Part shown: piece after piece, positions 1 through 6,226 of the stretch
How positions within the stretch are numbered: position 1 is the stretch's first letter
How the letters are laid out: every line of letters begins with the position of its first letter
Origin: an uncultured Veillonellaceae bacterium
GTDB taxonomy: Bacteria; Bacillota; Negativicutes; Veillonellales; Negativicoccaceae
Direction: 5' to 3'
Length of the DNA: 17,744 nucleotides
Assembly (NCBI GenBank): GCA_947254705.1
Contig: CAMYCX010000022.1
Coordinates: 1 to 17,744 of the forward strand
Made by a program: the position numbers and the translations under genes
The notes under the pieces: generated by a model
Databases searched by the model: none
Seen by the model: only the letters and a program-made list of their open reading frames with translations
What the model was told of the DNA's origin: nothing

Positions 1-225
1 ATCAAATTGCAATACGGAACTGGTGACGGATATGCCGCGTTGTTTTTCGATCTCCATCCAGTCAGAAACTGCATGCTTGGCTGTTTTGCGTGCTTTTACC
101 GAACCGGCTAAATGGATAGCTCCGCCGTAAAGAAGTAGTTTTTCTGTTAATGTAGTTTTCCCCGCATCGGGGTGAGAAATAATCGCAAATGTGCGACGTC
201 GTTCAATTTCCTGTCTTAAATTCAT
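1..225 (-). CDS. prfC: Peptide chain release factor 3, N-terminal part (gene runs off the window start)
   Basis: The first 75 codons of RF3, the cytoplasmic translational GTPase that removes RF1/RF2 from the ribosome after peptide release. The visible part contains the G1/P-loop SHPDAGKT (residues 17-24), the following TLTEKLLLYGGAI stretch and the switch region EKQRGISVTSS (60-70). These, with the SDWMEIEKQRG context, are hallmarks of RF3 rather than EF-G or LepA. The ATG at 223-225 follows a GAGGTGA ribosome binding site and a good promoter. The gene is divergent from the small membrane-protein gene at 348. Only the G domain start is visible, so completeness downstream cannot be judged. Identification is confident. 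Confidence 0.95.
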   Translation of the reverse strand, partial: MNLRQEIERRRTFAIISHPDAGKTTLTEKLLLYGGAIHLAGSVKARKTAKHAVSDWMEIEKQRGISVTSSVLQFD

Positions 226-248
226 TATTTCACCTCTGTTATCGACTT

Positions 249-276
249 ATTATAGCATGGAAGATGAATATGTTAA
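249..276 (-). promoter_or_regulatory. Promoter of prfC
   Basis: On the minus strand, TTAACA (276-271) is followed by a 16-nt spacer and TATAAT (254-249). The -10 is preceded by TGC, an extended -10. It lies 23 nt before the ATG, implying a leader of roughly 16 nt. Confidence 0.75.
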
Positions 277-307
277 AACGGCAGATAAAGGCAGATCAGA
301 CGATATA

Positions 308-316
308 TGATATAAT
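308..316 (+). promoter_or_regulatory. Extended -10 promoter of the membrane-protein gene at 348
   Basis: TGATATAAT, an extended -10 with a perfect TATAAT at 311-316, 31 nt before the ATG at 348. No convincing -35 is visible at 16-18 nt spacing, as is usual for extended -10 promoters. Confidence 0.6.
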
Positions 317-347
317 ATCGATGAGAAATAGAAGGCGGGGAGTCGGA

Positions 348-947
348 ATGAATCGTTTAAGTATTTTTATCTTCTTTTATATTATGCTTTGTCTGGTCGG
401 ATCACAGGTTGCTTTTATTCCTCAAGTATCATTGGGGATGTTTGGGGCATACTTGGCGGGGGTGATTTTATCGCCGATGGTGGGCGCTTTCGTGGCCATG
501 GTCGGTGCCCTTGGGATCGGTTATTGGCAAGGGTTCCCGCTGTCGGTGGCTGGTCATTGGATTGTTGCCATTTCAGTTGCAACGGCAGCGTATTATTTTG
601 CATTAATGTATCGAGAAAAAGATGCTCCTGTTTGGAAACGATATGGAATATCTCTGCTAATGGGATACATATGTCAAGTGCTTATGAGTGTATTCCTTCT
701 CTGGTGTTTTATAGGTGAACAGGTATTGGTGTTGTGGTTACCGTGGAGTATATCGGCGGCATTATCGATGGTGATTGCAATGGCGATAGATTATGGATGG
801 CCGGATTCGTTGCGGCATTATTTGGGAGCGCCGGTACCTATAAAGAAACCATCGGGAAAATATCGTGCTCGAAAACGCCGTGCTCGCGCGAACGCATTGT
901 CACAGACACATAAAGACAATCAAGAACAGGATAATAGTCTTGATTGA
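348..947 (+). CDS. Small polytopic membrane protein, ECF transporter S-component-like
   Basis: A 199-residue, very hydrophobic protein with about six predicted membrane segments (near residues 5-25, 30-50, 50-68, 75-95, 110-130 and 140-160), then a basic tail rich in Lys/Arg and a polar end. The alternating Gly-rich segment SLGMFGAYLAGVILSPMVGA resembles ECF transporter substrate-binding subunits (BioY/FolT/QueT-like folds), which sit in the membrane and capture vitamins for a shared energy-coupling module. No ECF ATPase or T-subunit gene lies nearby, so it would have to use a shared module. The start at 348 is chosen because promoter TGATATAAT lies just upstream. The longer reading from 189 would overlap the prfC start and both promoters. 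The substrate is unknown, and it could be another small membrane family. Confidence 0.5.
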   Translation: MNRLSIFIFFYIMLCLVGSQVAFIPQVSLGMFGAYLAGVILSPMVGAFVAMVGALGIGYWQGFPLSVAGHWIVAISVATAAYYFALMYREKDAPVWKRYGISLLMGYICQVLMSVFLLWCFIGEQVLVLWLPWSISAALSMVIAMAIDYGWPDSLRHYLGAPVPIKKPSGKYRARKRRARANALSQTHKDNQEQDNSLD

Positions 948-959
948 ACTGATATATAC

Positions 960-1001
960 GAACGGCCTCTCGATTTTCAGGATAAAAGCGTGAGGCCGTT
1001 C
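960..1001. terminator. Hairpin between convergent genes
   Basis: A 10-bp perfect stem, GAACGGCCTC (960-969) with GAGGCCGTTC (992-1001), extended inside by shorter paired stretches (971-972 with 989-990, 974-977 with 984-987). It lies between the convergent membrane-protein and sirtuin genes. Neither side carries an immediate U-run; the nearest on the plus side is TTTTT at 1016-1020. It is probably a bidirectional terminator, but a weak or Rho-assisted one. Confidence 0.5.
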
Positions 1002-1018
1002 ATGTATTGCCTGTCTTT

Positions 1019-1777
1019 TTATTTGTCTAATGCAGCGACACTTTTTTCTAAAACATCGCCGATGCTTTCATGAAAGAGTAAGTTGGCATACTTGTCGCTC
1101 GGAGTGGGATCACGGTTAATTAGGACGAGTGTTTGGCCACGGTACTCACGAATCAGACCGGCCGCAGGGTAGACAACCAGGCTGGTACCGCCGATGATGA
1201 GAAGGTCTGCATTACGAATTGCATCGACAGCATCCATAATGACGTTGTTGTCCAGGCTTTCCTCATAAAGAACTACATCGGGCTTGATGATACCGTTGCA
1301 TTCAGGGCAATGTGGAATTGGCGTACAAAGCTCGATAAAACGGTCAATATTGAAGGATGCATGGCATTTTGTGCAGTAGTTCCGATGAACAGATCCGTGG
1401 AGTTCATATACCTTTTTACTGCCGGCACGTTGGTGTAGTCCGTCAATATTTTGAGTAACGATAGCGGACAATCGTCCTTGGGCCTCTAATGAAGCTAACG
1501 CATAGTGAGCGCGGTTGGGCTTTACATCTCGCATGAATCCTTCGCGCAGTTTGTAGTTATCGAAAAATTCTTTTGGATGCTCTTCGTAGAAATGGTGAGA
1601 GAGCATATCTTCGGCCGACCATGGTGAGTTGTTAGGGCGGCGATATAGGCCGTCTGAACCGCGAAAGTCGGGGATGTTGGATTCGGTCGATACGCCGGCA
1701 CCTCCAAAAAAAACGATGTTGCGGTGAGTATTCAGCAATTCACTTAATTGTTCAATGCGATTTTCGTAGGTATTCAT
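1019..1777 (-). CDS. NAD-dependent protein deacylase, sirtuin (Sir2/CobB/SrtN family)
   Basis: A 252-residue single-domain sirtuin that removes acetyl or other acyl groups from lysines, consuming NAD and yielding nicotinamide and O-acyl-ADP-ribose. The NAD site is GAGVS (26-30) followed by IPDFRG. TQNIDGLHQRAG (108-119), the catalytic His127 in ELHGS and a Cys4 zinc ribbon (C135, C138, C157, C160) are all present, as is GTSLVVYPAAG (197-207). The pattern is closest to the bacterial class U enzymes typified by Thermotoga Sir2. The ATG has a strong AGGAGGA site. The length is normal for a housekeeping deacylase with no fused effector domain, which argues against a Sir2-type phage-defence protein. 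It is divergent from the oxidoreductase gene at 1873, with 95 nt shared. Confidence 0.93.
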   Translation of the reverse strand: MNTYENRIEQLSELLNTHRNIVFFGGAGVSTESNIPDFRGSDGLYRRPNNSPWSAEDMLSHHFYEEHPKEFFDNYKLREGFMRDVKPNRAHYALASLEAQGRLSAIVTQNIDGLHQRAGSKKVYELHGSVHRNYCTKCHASFNIDRFIELCTPIPHCPECNGIIKPDVVLYEESLDNNVIMDAVDAIRNADLLIIGGTSLVVYPAAGLIREYRGQTLVLINRDPTPSDKYANLLFHESIGDVLEKSVAALDK

Positions 1778-1802
1778 GATCGTTCCTCCTTTTGTTTATT
1801 TT

Positions 1803-1811
1803 ATTATAGCA
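1803..1811 (-). promoter_or_regulatory. Extended -10 promoter of the sirtuin gene
   Basis: Minus-strand TGCTATAAT (1811-1803), 25 nt before the ATG. The surrounding 15-mer TCCATGCTATAATAA is identical to that in the prfC promoter. No good -35 hexamer is visible. Confidence 0.6.
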
Positions 1812-1872
1812 TGGAGTAGGAGGGCAGGTAGAAACGGGGACCAACGTTGAAGATAAGGGTGGAGAAAACAAT

Positions 1873-3393
1873 ATGAAGAAATATGATTGGATTGTGATAG
1901 GTAGTGGCGCTGCTAATACGGTGACAGAAACACTGGTGAGTCAAGGCAAGCGTGTGGCATTGGTGGAACGGGGAAAGTTTGGAGGTACCTGTCTGACTCG
2001 GGGCTGTATTCCGACTAAGGTTATGGTAGCGGCGGCAGATGCGGTTAACTCGGCACACCGGTTTGATCGAATCGGCGTGCGGGTGTGTGTTCCGAAGATT
2101 GACTGGGACACTGTTAGTGGGCGTGTATGGAATCGAATTAATCAGTGTAAGGAGTTGCGCCGGCGATATGAGACGATGGACGGAGTGGATGTGTATGCCG
2201 GTGAGGGGCGTTTTTGTGCTGGGAATCGCGTGCGAGTGACCTATGAAAACGGTGTAGAAGAAGTTATTGAAGCGCCTCGTATTTTGCTTGCCGTAGGAGG
2301 ACGGTCTCGTATTCCGAGTGAAACGGAAGCACCGGGACTATCAAAAGTGAAGTATTGGACAAGCGAGAATTTTTTTGGTGAGGCATATCCGCACCGGCTG
2401 CCTGCACGGTTGGTGATTTTAGGTGGAGGCGCAATTGGCACGGAGTTTGCCCATGCATTGTCGGCGGCCGGGGTTGACGTTACGATAGTACACCGTAGTC
2501 CGCATATTTTATCACGTGAAGAGCCGGAGGTAGCAGCCCATGTGACACGGTCATTGGAAAGTGTTGGAGTGCGTGTGCTGACAAATCAAAACACCATTTC
2601 TGTTAGTGAGAATAAGGGTGTTAAATGTATCGTTTTACAAGATAAGGAAACCTCTGAAATAACGATGCTGGAAACAGAATCGTTGCTGGTGGCGGCGGGA
2701 ATTGTACCTAATACGGACACATTGGGATTGAGTTGTACAGGGATAGAAGTAGATGAACGTGGATATATTTTAACGAATGAGTTTTTAGAGACAAGCGTCA
2801 CAGGAATTTATGCCTTAGGGGATGTCAATGGAGAGATTCCACTCCGACATCGGGCTAATTATGAAGCGGATATACTGGCACATAATTTGACACATGAAAA
2901 TCCGCGCGATTGGCGCTGGGCTCGGTATGATCGAGTGCCGGTAGCAATATTTACTACAGCGGAAGTGGCACGAATCGGGCTTACTGAAAAAGAGGCCATG
3001 CGGATCGGCACAGAACTGAAAATTGCTTATCACCGATACGCGGATACGGCAAAAGGGTTCGCGATGGGGATTTCTGAGGAAAGTGATGATAACGGCATGA
3101 TTAAGATTATAGCTGAGAAAAAAACGGACCGCCTGTTGGGGGTAAGTGTTGTTGGTCCGCAGGCAACGTTGTTGTTACAACCTTTTATCAATTTGATGAA
3201 TGTCGGATCGGTAGCACTTGTCGCAAAGTATGTACATATTGCATCTCCGGAAGTAGCCATGTTACGTTGCCAGGGGATGGTGCGTGAACTGCCGGCTGAC
3301 TCTGTCATCAGCATCGGGGAAACGATGACGCCACATCCTGGATTGGGTGAGGTAGCAATGTGGACACAGTATTATTATGAAGGGAAAATATAA
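1873..3393 (+). CDS. Class I flavin disulfide oxidoreductase (dihydrolipoamide dehydrogenase / mycothione reductase-like)
   Basis: A 506-residue FAD- and NAD(P)-dependent disulfide oxidoreductase. The N-terminal FAD motif is IGSGAAN, close to the GSGSGN style of mycothione reductases. The redox disulfide is C40/C45 in GGTCLTRGCIPTK, the second nucleotide motif is GGGAIGTE (184-191), and the FAD-binding ALGDVNG is at 314-320. The C-terminal catalytic pair His488/Glu493 is kept in TPHPGLGE. After the NAD(P) beta strand the usual acidic residue is replaced by His207-Arg208, which suggests NADPH use (inference). It is longer than the usual 450-475 residues, with extra sequence before the catalytic His. 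No 2-oxoacid dehydrogenase genes lie nearby, so a lipoamide complex role is unlikely and the disulfide substrate is unknown. A GGAG site precedes the ATG. Confidence 0.8.
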   Translation: MKKYDWIVIGSGAANTVTETLVSQGKRVALVERGKFGGTCLTRGCIPTKVMVAAADAVNSAHRFDRIGVRVCVPKIDWDTVSGRVWNRINQCKELRRRYETMDGVDVYAGEGRFCAGNRVRVTYENGVEEVIEAPRILLAVGGRSRIPSETEAPGLSKVKYWTSENFFGEAYPHRLPARLVILGGGAIGTEFAHALSAAGVDVTIVHRSPHILSREEPEVAAHVTRSLESVGVRVLTNQNTISVSENKGVKCIVLQDKETSEITMLETESLLVAAGIVPNTDTLGLSCTGIEVDERGYILTNEFLETSVTGIYALGDVNGEIPLRHRANYEADILAHNLTHENPRDWRWARYDRVPVAIFTTAEVARIGLTEKEAMRIGTELKIAYHRYADTAKGFAMGISEESDDNGMIKIIAEKKTDRLLGVSVVGPQATLLLQPFINLMNVGSVALVAKYVHIASPEVAMLRCQGMVRELPADSVISIGETMTPHPGLGEVAMWTQYYYEGKI

Positions 3394-3412
3394 CAACGAA
3401 AGTTACATAGAA

Positions 3413-3444
3413 AAAAGGCCGCTGTAGATTTACAGTGGCCTTTT
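3413..3444. terminator. Bidirectional intrinsic terminator
   Basis: A 14-bp stem, AAAAGGCCGCTGTA (3413-3426), with loop GATT and a pairing arm ending in GGCCTTTT (3431-3444); one G-T wobble. Read on the minus strand it ends in a run of six T. It sits between convergent genes (oxidoreductase plus, sstT minus) and can serve both. Confidence 0.88.
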
Positions 3445-3457
3445 GGAGTAGTTTTAT

Positions 3458-4675
3458 TTATGACTCTTGGCGACGAATAGCATCGTATTCGGCAACGGCT
3501 GTAAACAACACATCACTGGAAGAGTTTAGTGCCGTTTCGCAGGAATCTTGCAATACGCCAATGATAAACCCGACGCCGACGACTTGCATGGCAATATCGT
3601 TGTTGATGCCGAACAAAGAGCATGCAAGCGGGATAAGCATTAAAGAACCGCCGGCTACACCGGAGGCGCCGCAAGCGCCAATAGCAGAAATTATACAAAG
3701 CAAAAATGCAGTACCAAAGTCCACATTAATACCGAGCGTATGTGTGGCGGCTAAGGTCAGAATAGCAATTGTAATTGCTGCTCCTGCCATGTTAATGGAA
3801 GCACCGAGTGGGATAGATACCGAGTACGTATCTTCATTGAGTCCCAGTTTACGGCATAGGTTCAAGTTGACCGGAATATTAGCTGCAGAGCTTCTTGTGA
3901 AGAAGGCATACAGGCCGCTTTCGCGTAATGTGAGAAGTACCAACGGATACGGATTGCGACGCATCTTGATATAAGCCAATAGCGGATTTAATACCAAAGC
4001 GACAAAGAAAAAACTGGCCAACAAGAGACCGAGCAAGCGAACATATCCCAACAGTACGCTAAAGCCGCTTTCGGCTATGGTGCTGGCCACCAAACCAAAA
4101 ATTCCGATGGGAGCAAAACGAAGGACCCATTGGACTAATTGAGTGATAACGTCCGCTAAATCTTTTACGACTTCTTTTGTTGCAGAACCGGCTTGGCGTA
4201 GGGCCAATCCCAGCACAACGCTCCATGCTAAAATGCCGATATAATTCGCACTTAACAGAGCATGTACAGGATTATCTACGATATTCAATACAACGGTTCG
4301 AATGACCTCTGTAATGTTGCTTGGCGGATTCAATTCTGCATTTGCGACTTGCAGATTTAGTTCAACGGGGAAAAGAAATGATACCGTGACAGCAGTTAGC
4401 GAGGCCAGAAAAGTGCCGACAAGATACAGAAGGATAATCGGCTTCATATTACTGGAGGCGGTTGCCGGCTTGGTAGCGAGCGCGCTCATGACGAGTACAA
4501 ATACCAATACCGGTGCGACAGCCTTTAAGGCATTGACGAACAGTGTTCCTAAAATTGCGACAGAAGTAACCCACTGGGGAATCAATGCCGCCAAGAGAAT
4601 TCCGAATATGATACCGACAGCAATCTGTTTGACGAGACTGGTATCATTCATTTTCTTCCAAATTTTTTTTATCAT
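3458..4675 (-). CDS. sstT: Serine/threonine:sodium symporter SstT
   Basis: A 405-residue inner-membrane carrier of the dicarboxylate/amino acid:cation symporter family that imports serine and threonine with Na+. The length matches the family (E. coli about 414). Visible marks include the N-terminal SLVKQIAVGIIFGILLA, the hairpin region TRSSAANIPVNLNLCRKLG, the IPLGASINMAGAAITIAILT substrate/cation region and the late DSCETALNSSSDVLFTA stretch typical of SstT. The ATG is preceded by GAGGTGA with a 4-nt gap. It is monocistronic: its own promoter lies upstream and a terminator separates it from the flavin-reductase gene. Identification is confident; substrate specificity is inferred from family similarity. 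Confidence 0.93.
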   Translation of the reverse strand: MIKKIWKKMNDTSLVKQIAVGIIFGILLAALIPQWVTSVAILGTLFVNALKAVAPVLVFVLVMSALATKPATASSNMKPIILLYLVGTFLASLTAVTVSFLFPVELNLQVANAELNPPSNITEVIRTVVLNIVDNPVHALLSANYIGILAWSVVLGLALRQAGSATKEVVKDLADVITQLVQWVLRFAPIGIFGLVASTIAESGFSVLLGYVRLLGLLLASFFFVALVLNPLLAYIKMRRNPYPLVLLTLRESGLYAFFTRSSAANIPVNLNLCRKLGLNEDTYSVSIPLGASINMAGAAITIAILTLAATHTLGINVDFGTAFLLCIISAIGACGASGVAGGSLMLIPLACSLFGINNDIAMQVVGVGFIIGVLQDSCETALNSSSDVLFTAVAEYDAIRRQES

Positions 4676-4704
4676 CCTATCACCTCTAAAAATAATATGT
4701 GAGT

Positions 4705-4733
4705 ATTATACCCTATCTATCCATAAAAAACAA
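4705..4733 (-). promoter_or_regulatory. Promoter of sstT
   Basis: Minus-strand TTGTTT (4733-4728), a 17-nt spacer, then TATAAT (4710-4705), 29 nt before the ATG. No extended -10 TG. Confidence 0.6.
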
Positions 4734-4792
4734 ATGTATTTATGGAAAAGACACAAGGTGAATTGAGTTTATTGCATAGGTTTAAAAACGAA

Positions 4793-4819
4793 AAAAGAGG
4801 AGCTGAAAGCTCCTCTTTT
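4793..4819 (-). terminator. Intrinsic terminator after the flavin-reductase gene
   Basis: Twelve-base perfect inverted repeat AAAAGAGGAGCT (4793-4804) and AGCTCCTCTTTT (4808-4819) with a three-base loop. Reading on the minus strand, the stem is followed by T-rich sequence (six T across the stem end). It begins 8 nt after the gene's stop and ends the SIMPL/flavin-reductase unit. Confidence 0.88.
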
Positions 4820-4827
4820 GATTGAAA

Positions 4828-5337
4828 TTATGAGCGATAGGCCGCTACAATTTCTGCTACATAGGCGTCGTGAATGTCACCTTTTTCGCGATAGAATTTA
4901 TCAAAAACAGATATCGGTAATGAGGACGGATCTGTTTTGTTGATTTGCAGCAAACGACATTCTAAATGCGCTAATCCTTCGCCGGCAATAATCGGTGCGT
5001 CAACTTCTTGGGACGGTACAGTAAGAATATTATGTGTCGATAATTTATCTCCATCGGCACCTGAATTCATTCCGCAAATACGAAGCCAATCATGATAGCG
5101 GTCATCGTAAGGGATGGAGATGGTGAAAGCAGGATGCGCAGCAAGTATTTTGGCTGTATAGCGAGAGGGACGGATATATGCGGTACAACAATAGCGTCGC
5201 CATCGGTAGCCGATAGTAGCCCAGTTGAGCCACATGGAGTTTACAAAGTTGCCTTTCGTGGTTAAAAATACACCATGGCGAATGCGTTGTGTGAATATTG
5301 CACCAAATTCCTCCGGTGATAATGTAATATGAGTCAT
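4828..5337 (-). CDS. Flavin reductase-like FMN-binding protein
   Basis: A 169-residue protein resembling the flavin reductase-like/flavoredoxin family (split-barrel FMN binders). The N-terminal FTQRIRHGVFLTTKGNFVNSM and the later CGMNSGADGDKL block, equivalent to the CGxxSGxxxDK motif of this family, support the call. Such proteins bind FMN and transfer electrons to small acceptors or metal complexes; the partner here is unknown. The ATG is preceded by AGGAGGT, which overlaps the end of the upstream SIMPL gene. With only 12 nt between the two genes, they are almost certainly co-transcribed. No signal peptide is visible, so it should be cytoplasmic, unlike its operon partner. Confidence 0.75.
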   Translation of the reverse strand: MTHITLSPEEFGAIFTQRIRHGVFLTTKGNFVNSMWLNWATIGYRWRRYCCTAYIRPSRYTAKILAAHPAFTISIPYDDRYHDWLRICGMNSGADGDKLSTHNILTVPSQEVDAPIIAGEGLAHLECRLLQINKTDPSSLPISVFDKFYREKGDIHDAYVAEIVAAYRS

Positions 5338-5349
5338 TTTAACCTCCTG

Positions 5350-6060
5350 TTATTGCATGACTGCAAATACTAAATTAATTCGTACGGAAACTTCTTGCGT
5401 TCCGCTTGCAATGGCAGTGCCGGCTTGATCGGTTGCGTAGAGTGATGCAGATTTTACACGCCCCCAACCGTTGTCATACACTTCTGCTTGCAGTAATCCG
5501 CCCACTTTCGCACCCGCCGCTTTGGCAATAAGTTCGGCTTTGCGTTTGCCGTCACGGACTGCTGCACTGATCAATGTATTTTCAAGTTGTGTTGAATTGT
5601 TGACGGAGAAACGGATATTGTCGACGACATTGGCACCTACAGTAACGGCCTTGTCAAGTACAGCGGTGAGCTGATTGATGTCTGCGGTTGTTACAGTCAG
5701 CGTATTTGTTACCCGATACCCGCTGATACGGGATTCATTATTGTTCGGATTTGTTGTATAAATGGGGGATATAGAGAATGTGTTTGTACGAACTTGTGAT
5801 GCCGAGATACCGAGATCATGAAATATCGTCATGAGGCGCTTCATGGTCACATCGTGGGATTGTTTGGCAGTTTGTACATCTGCTGCTTCACCGACAACAC
5901 CGAATGAGATGGACGCATGGGTCGGAACAACCTCCTGTGTTGCAGTGCCGACAACTGAAATGGTACGTGTTGCAGGTGGCAGGTCAGCAGCGTTTACTGG
6001 TGTTGCCAGTGGAATTGCGGTTAATGCGCATAGTAGACCAAAATGTCGTAATGTTTTCAT
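5350..6060 (-). CDS. Secreted SIMPL-domain (DUF541) protein
   Basis: A 236-residue exported protein. A signal peptide spans residues 1-24 (basic start MKTLRHFG, hydrophobic core, cleavage near PVNA-ADL). The remainder matches the SIMPL/DUF541 family: RTISVVGTATQEVVPTHASI at the start, a GYRVTNTLTVTT strand in the middle and VRINLVFAV at the end. E. coli YggE is the best-known member; its relatives are periplasmic and linked to oxidative-stress tolerance, but the biochemical role is unresolved. The Cys in GLLC is not preceded by a proper lipobox, so it is probably not a lipoprotein. It has an AAAGGAGG site. It is first in a two-gene unit with the flavin-reductase gene. Confidence 0.88.
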   Translation of the reverse strand: MKTLRHFGLLCALTAIPLATPVNAADLPPATRTISVVGTATQEVVPTHASISFGVVGEAADVQTAKQSHDVTMKRLMTIFHDLGISASQVRTNTFSISPIYTTNPNNNESRISGYRVTNTLTVTTADINQLTAVLDKAVTVGANVVDNIRFSVNNSTQLENTLISAAVRDGKRKAELIAKAAGAKVGGLLQAEVYDNGWGRVKSASLYATDQAGTAIASGTQEVSVRINLVFAVMQ

Positions 6061-6108
6061 GAAAAACCTCCTTTAATAAGGGAATAATATCGTTTATTAA
6101 TCATTATT

Positions 6109-6137
6109 ATTGTACAATATTTTGTACGTATCGTAAA
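6109..6137 (-). promoter_or_regulatory. Promoter of the SIMPL operon
   Basis: Minus-strand TTTACG (6137-6132), a 17-nt spacer, then TACAAT (6114-6109). It is of moderate quality, and its spacer is occupied by a palindrome. Confidence 0.5.
6112..6127. promoter_or_regulatory. Palindrome GTACAATATTTTGTAC, candidate operator
   Basis: Arms GTACAA and TTGTAC separated by four bases. It lies between the -35 and -10 elements of the predicted SIMPL promoter and overlaps the -10, a classic repressor position. There is no G/C-rich core or following U-run, so it is not a terminator. No regulator gene is visible in the window. Confidence 0.4.
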
Positions 6138-6197
6138 ACGGAGTACGGATACCATAGGTAGGAAGAAGGGCTATTGCTCGCAGGCTCGCCGATGGTA

Positions 6198-6206
6198 TGG
6201 TATAAT
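6198..6206 (+). promoter_or_regulatory. Extended -10 promoter of the secreted repeat-protein gene
   Basis: TGGTATAAT, an extended -10 with perfect TATAAT at 6201-6206, 20 nt before the ATG. No good -35 at normal spacing. Confidence 0.6.
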
Positions 6207-6226
6207 TTGGGGCATAGGAGGACAGT

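Noticed and set aside
189..347. Longer reading of the membrane-protein gene from 189
   Set aside because: It would overlap the 5' end of prfC and both promoters; TGATATAAT at 308-316 implies transcription starts after it.
1019..1777. Sir2 as a phage-defence effector
   Set aside because: It is a short single-domain deacylase with the normal zinc ribbon and no partner gene; housekeeping family features fit better.
3435..3974. 179-residue open frame antisense to sstT
   Set aside because: It lies wholly over the terminator and sstT coding sequence and reads as a low-complexity shadow.
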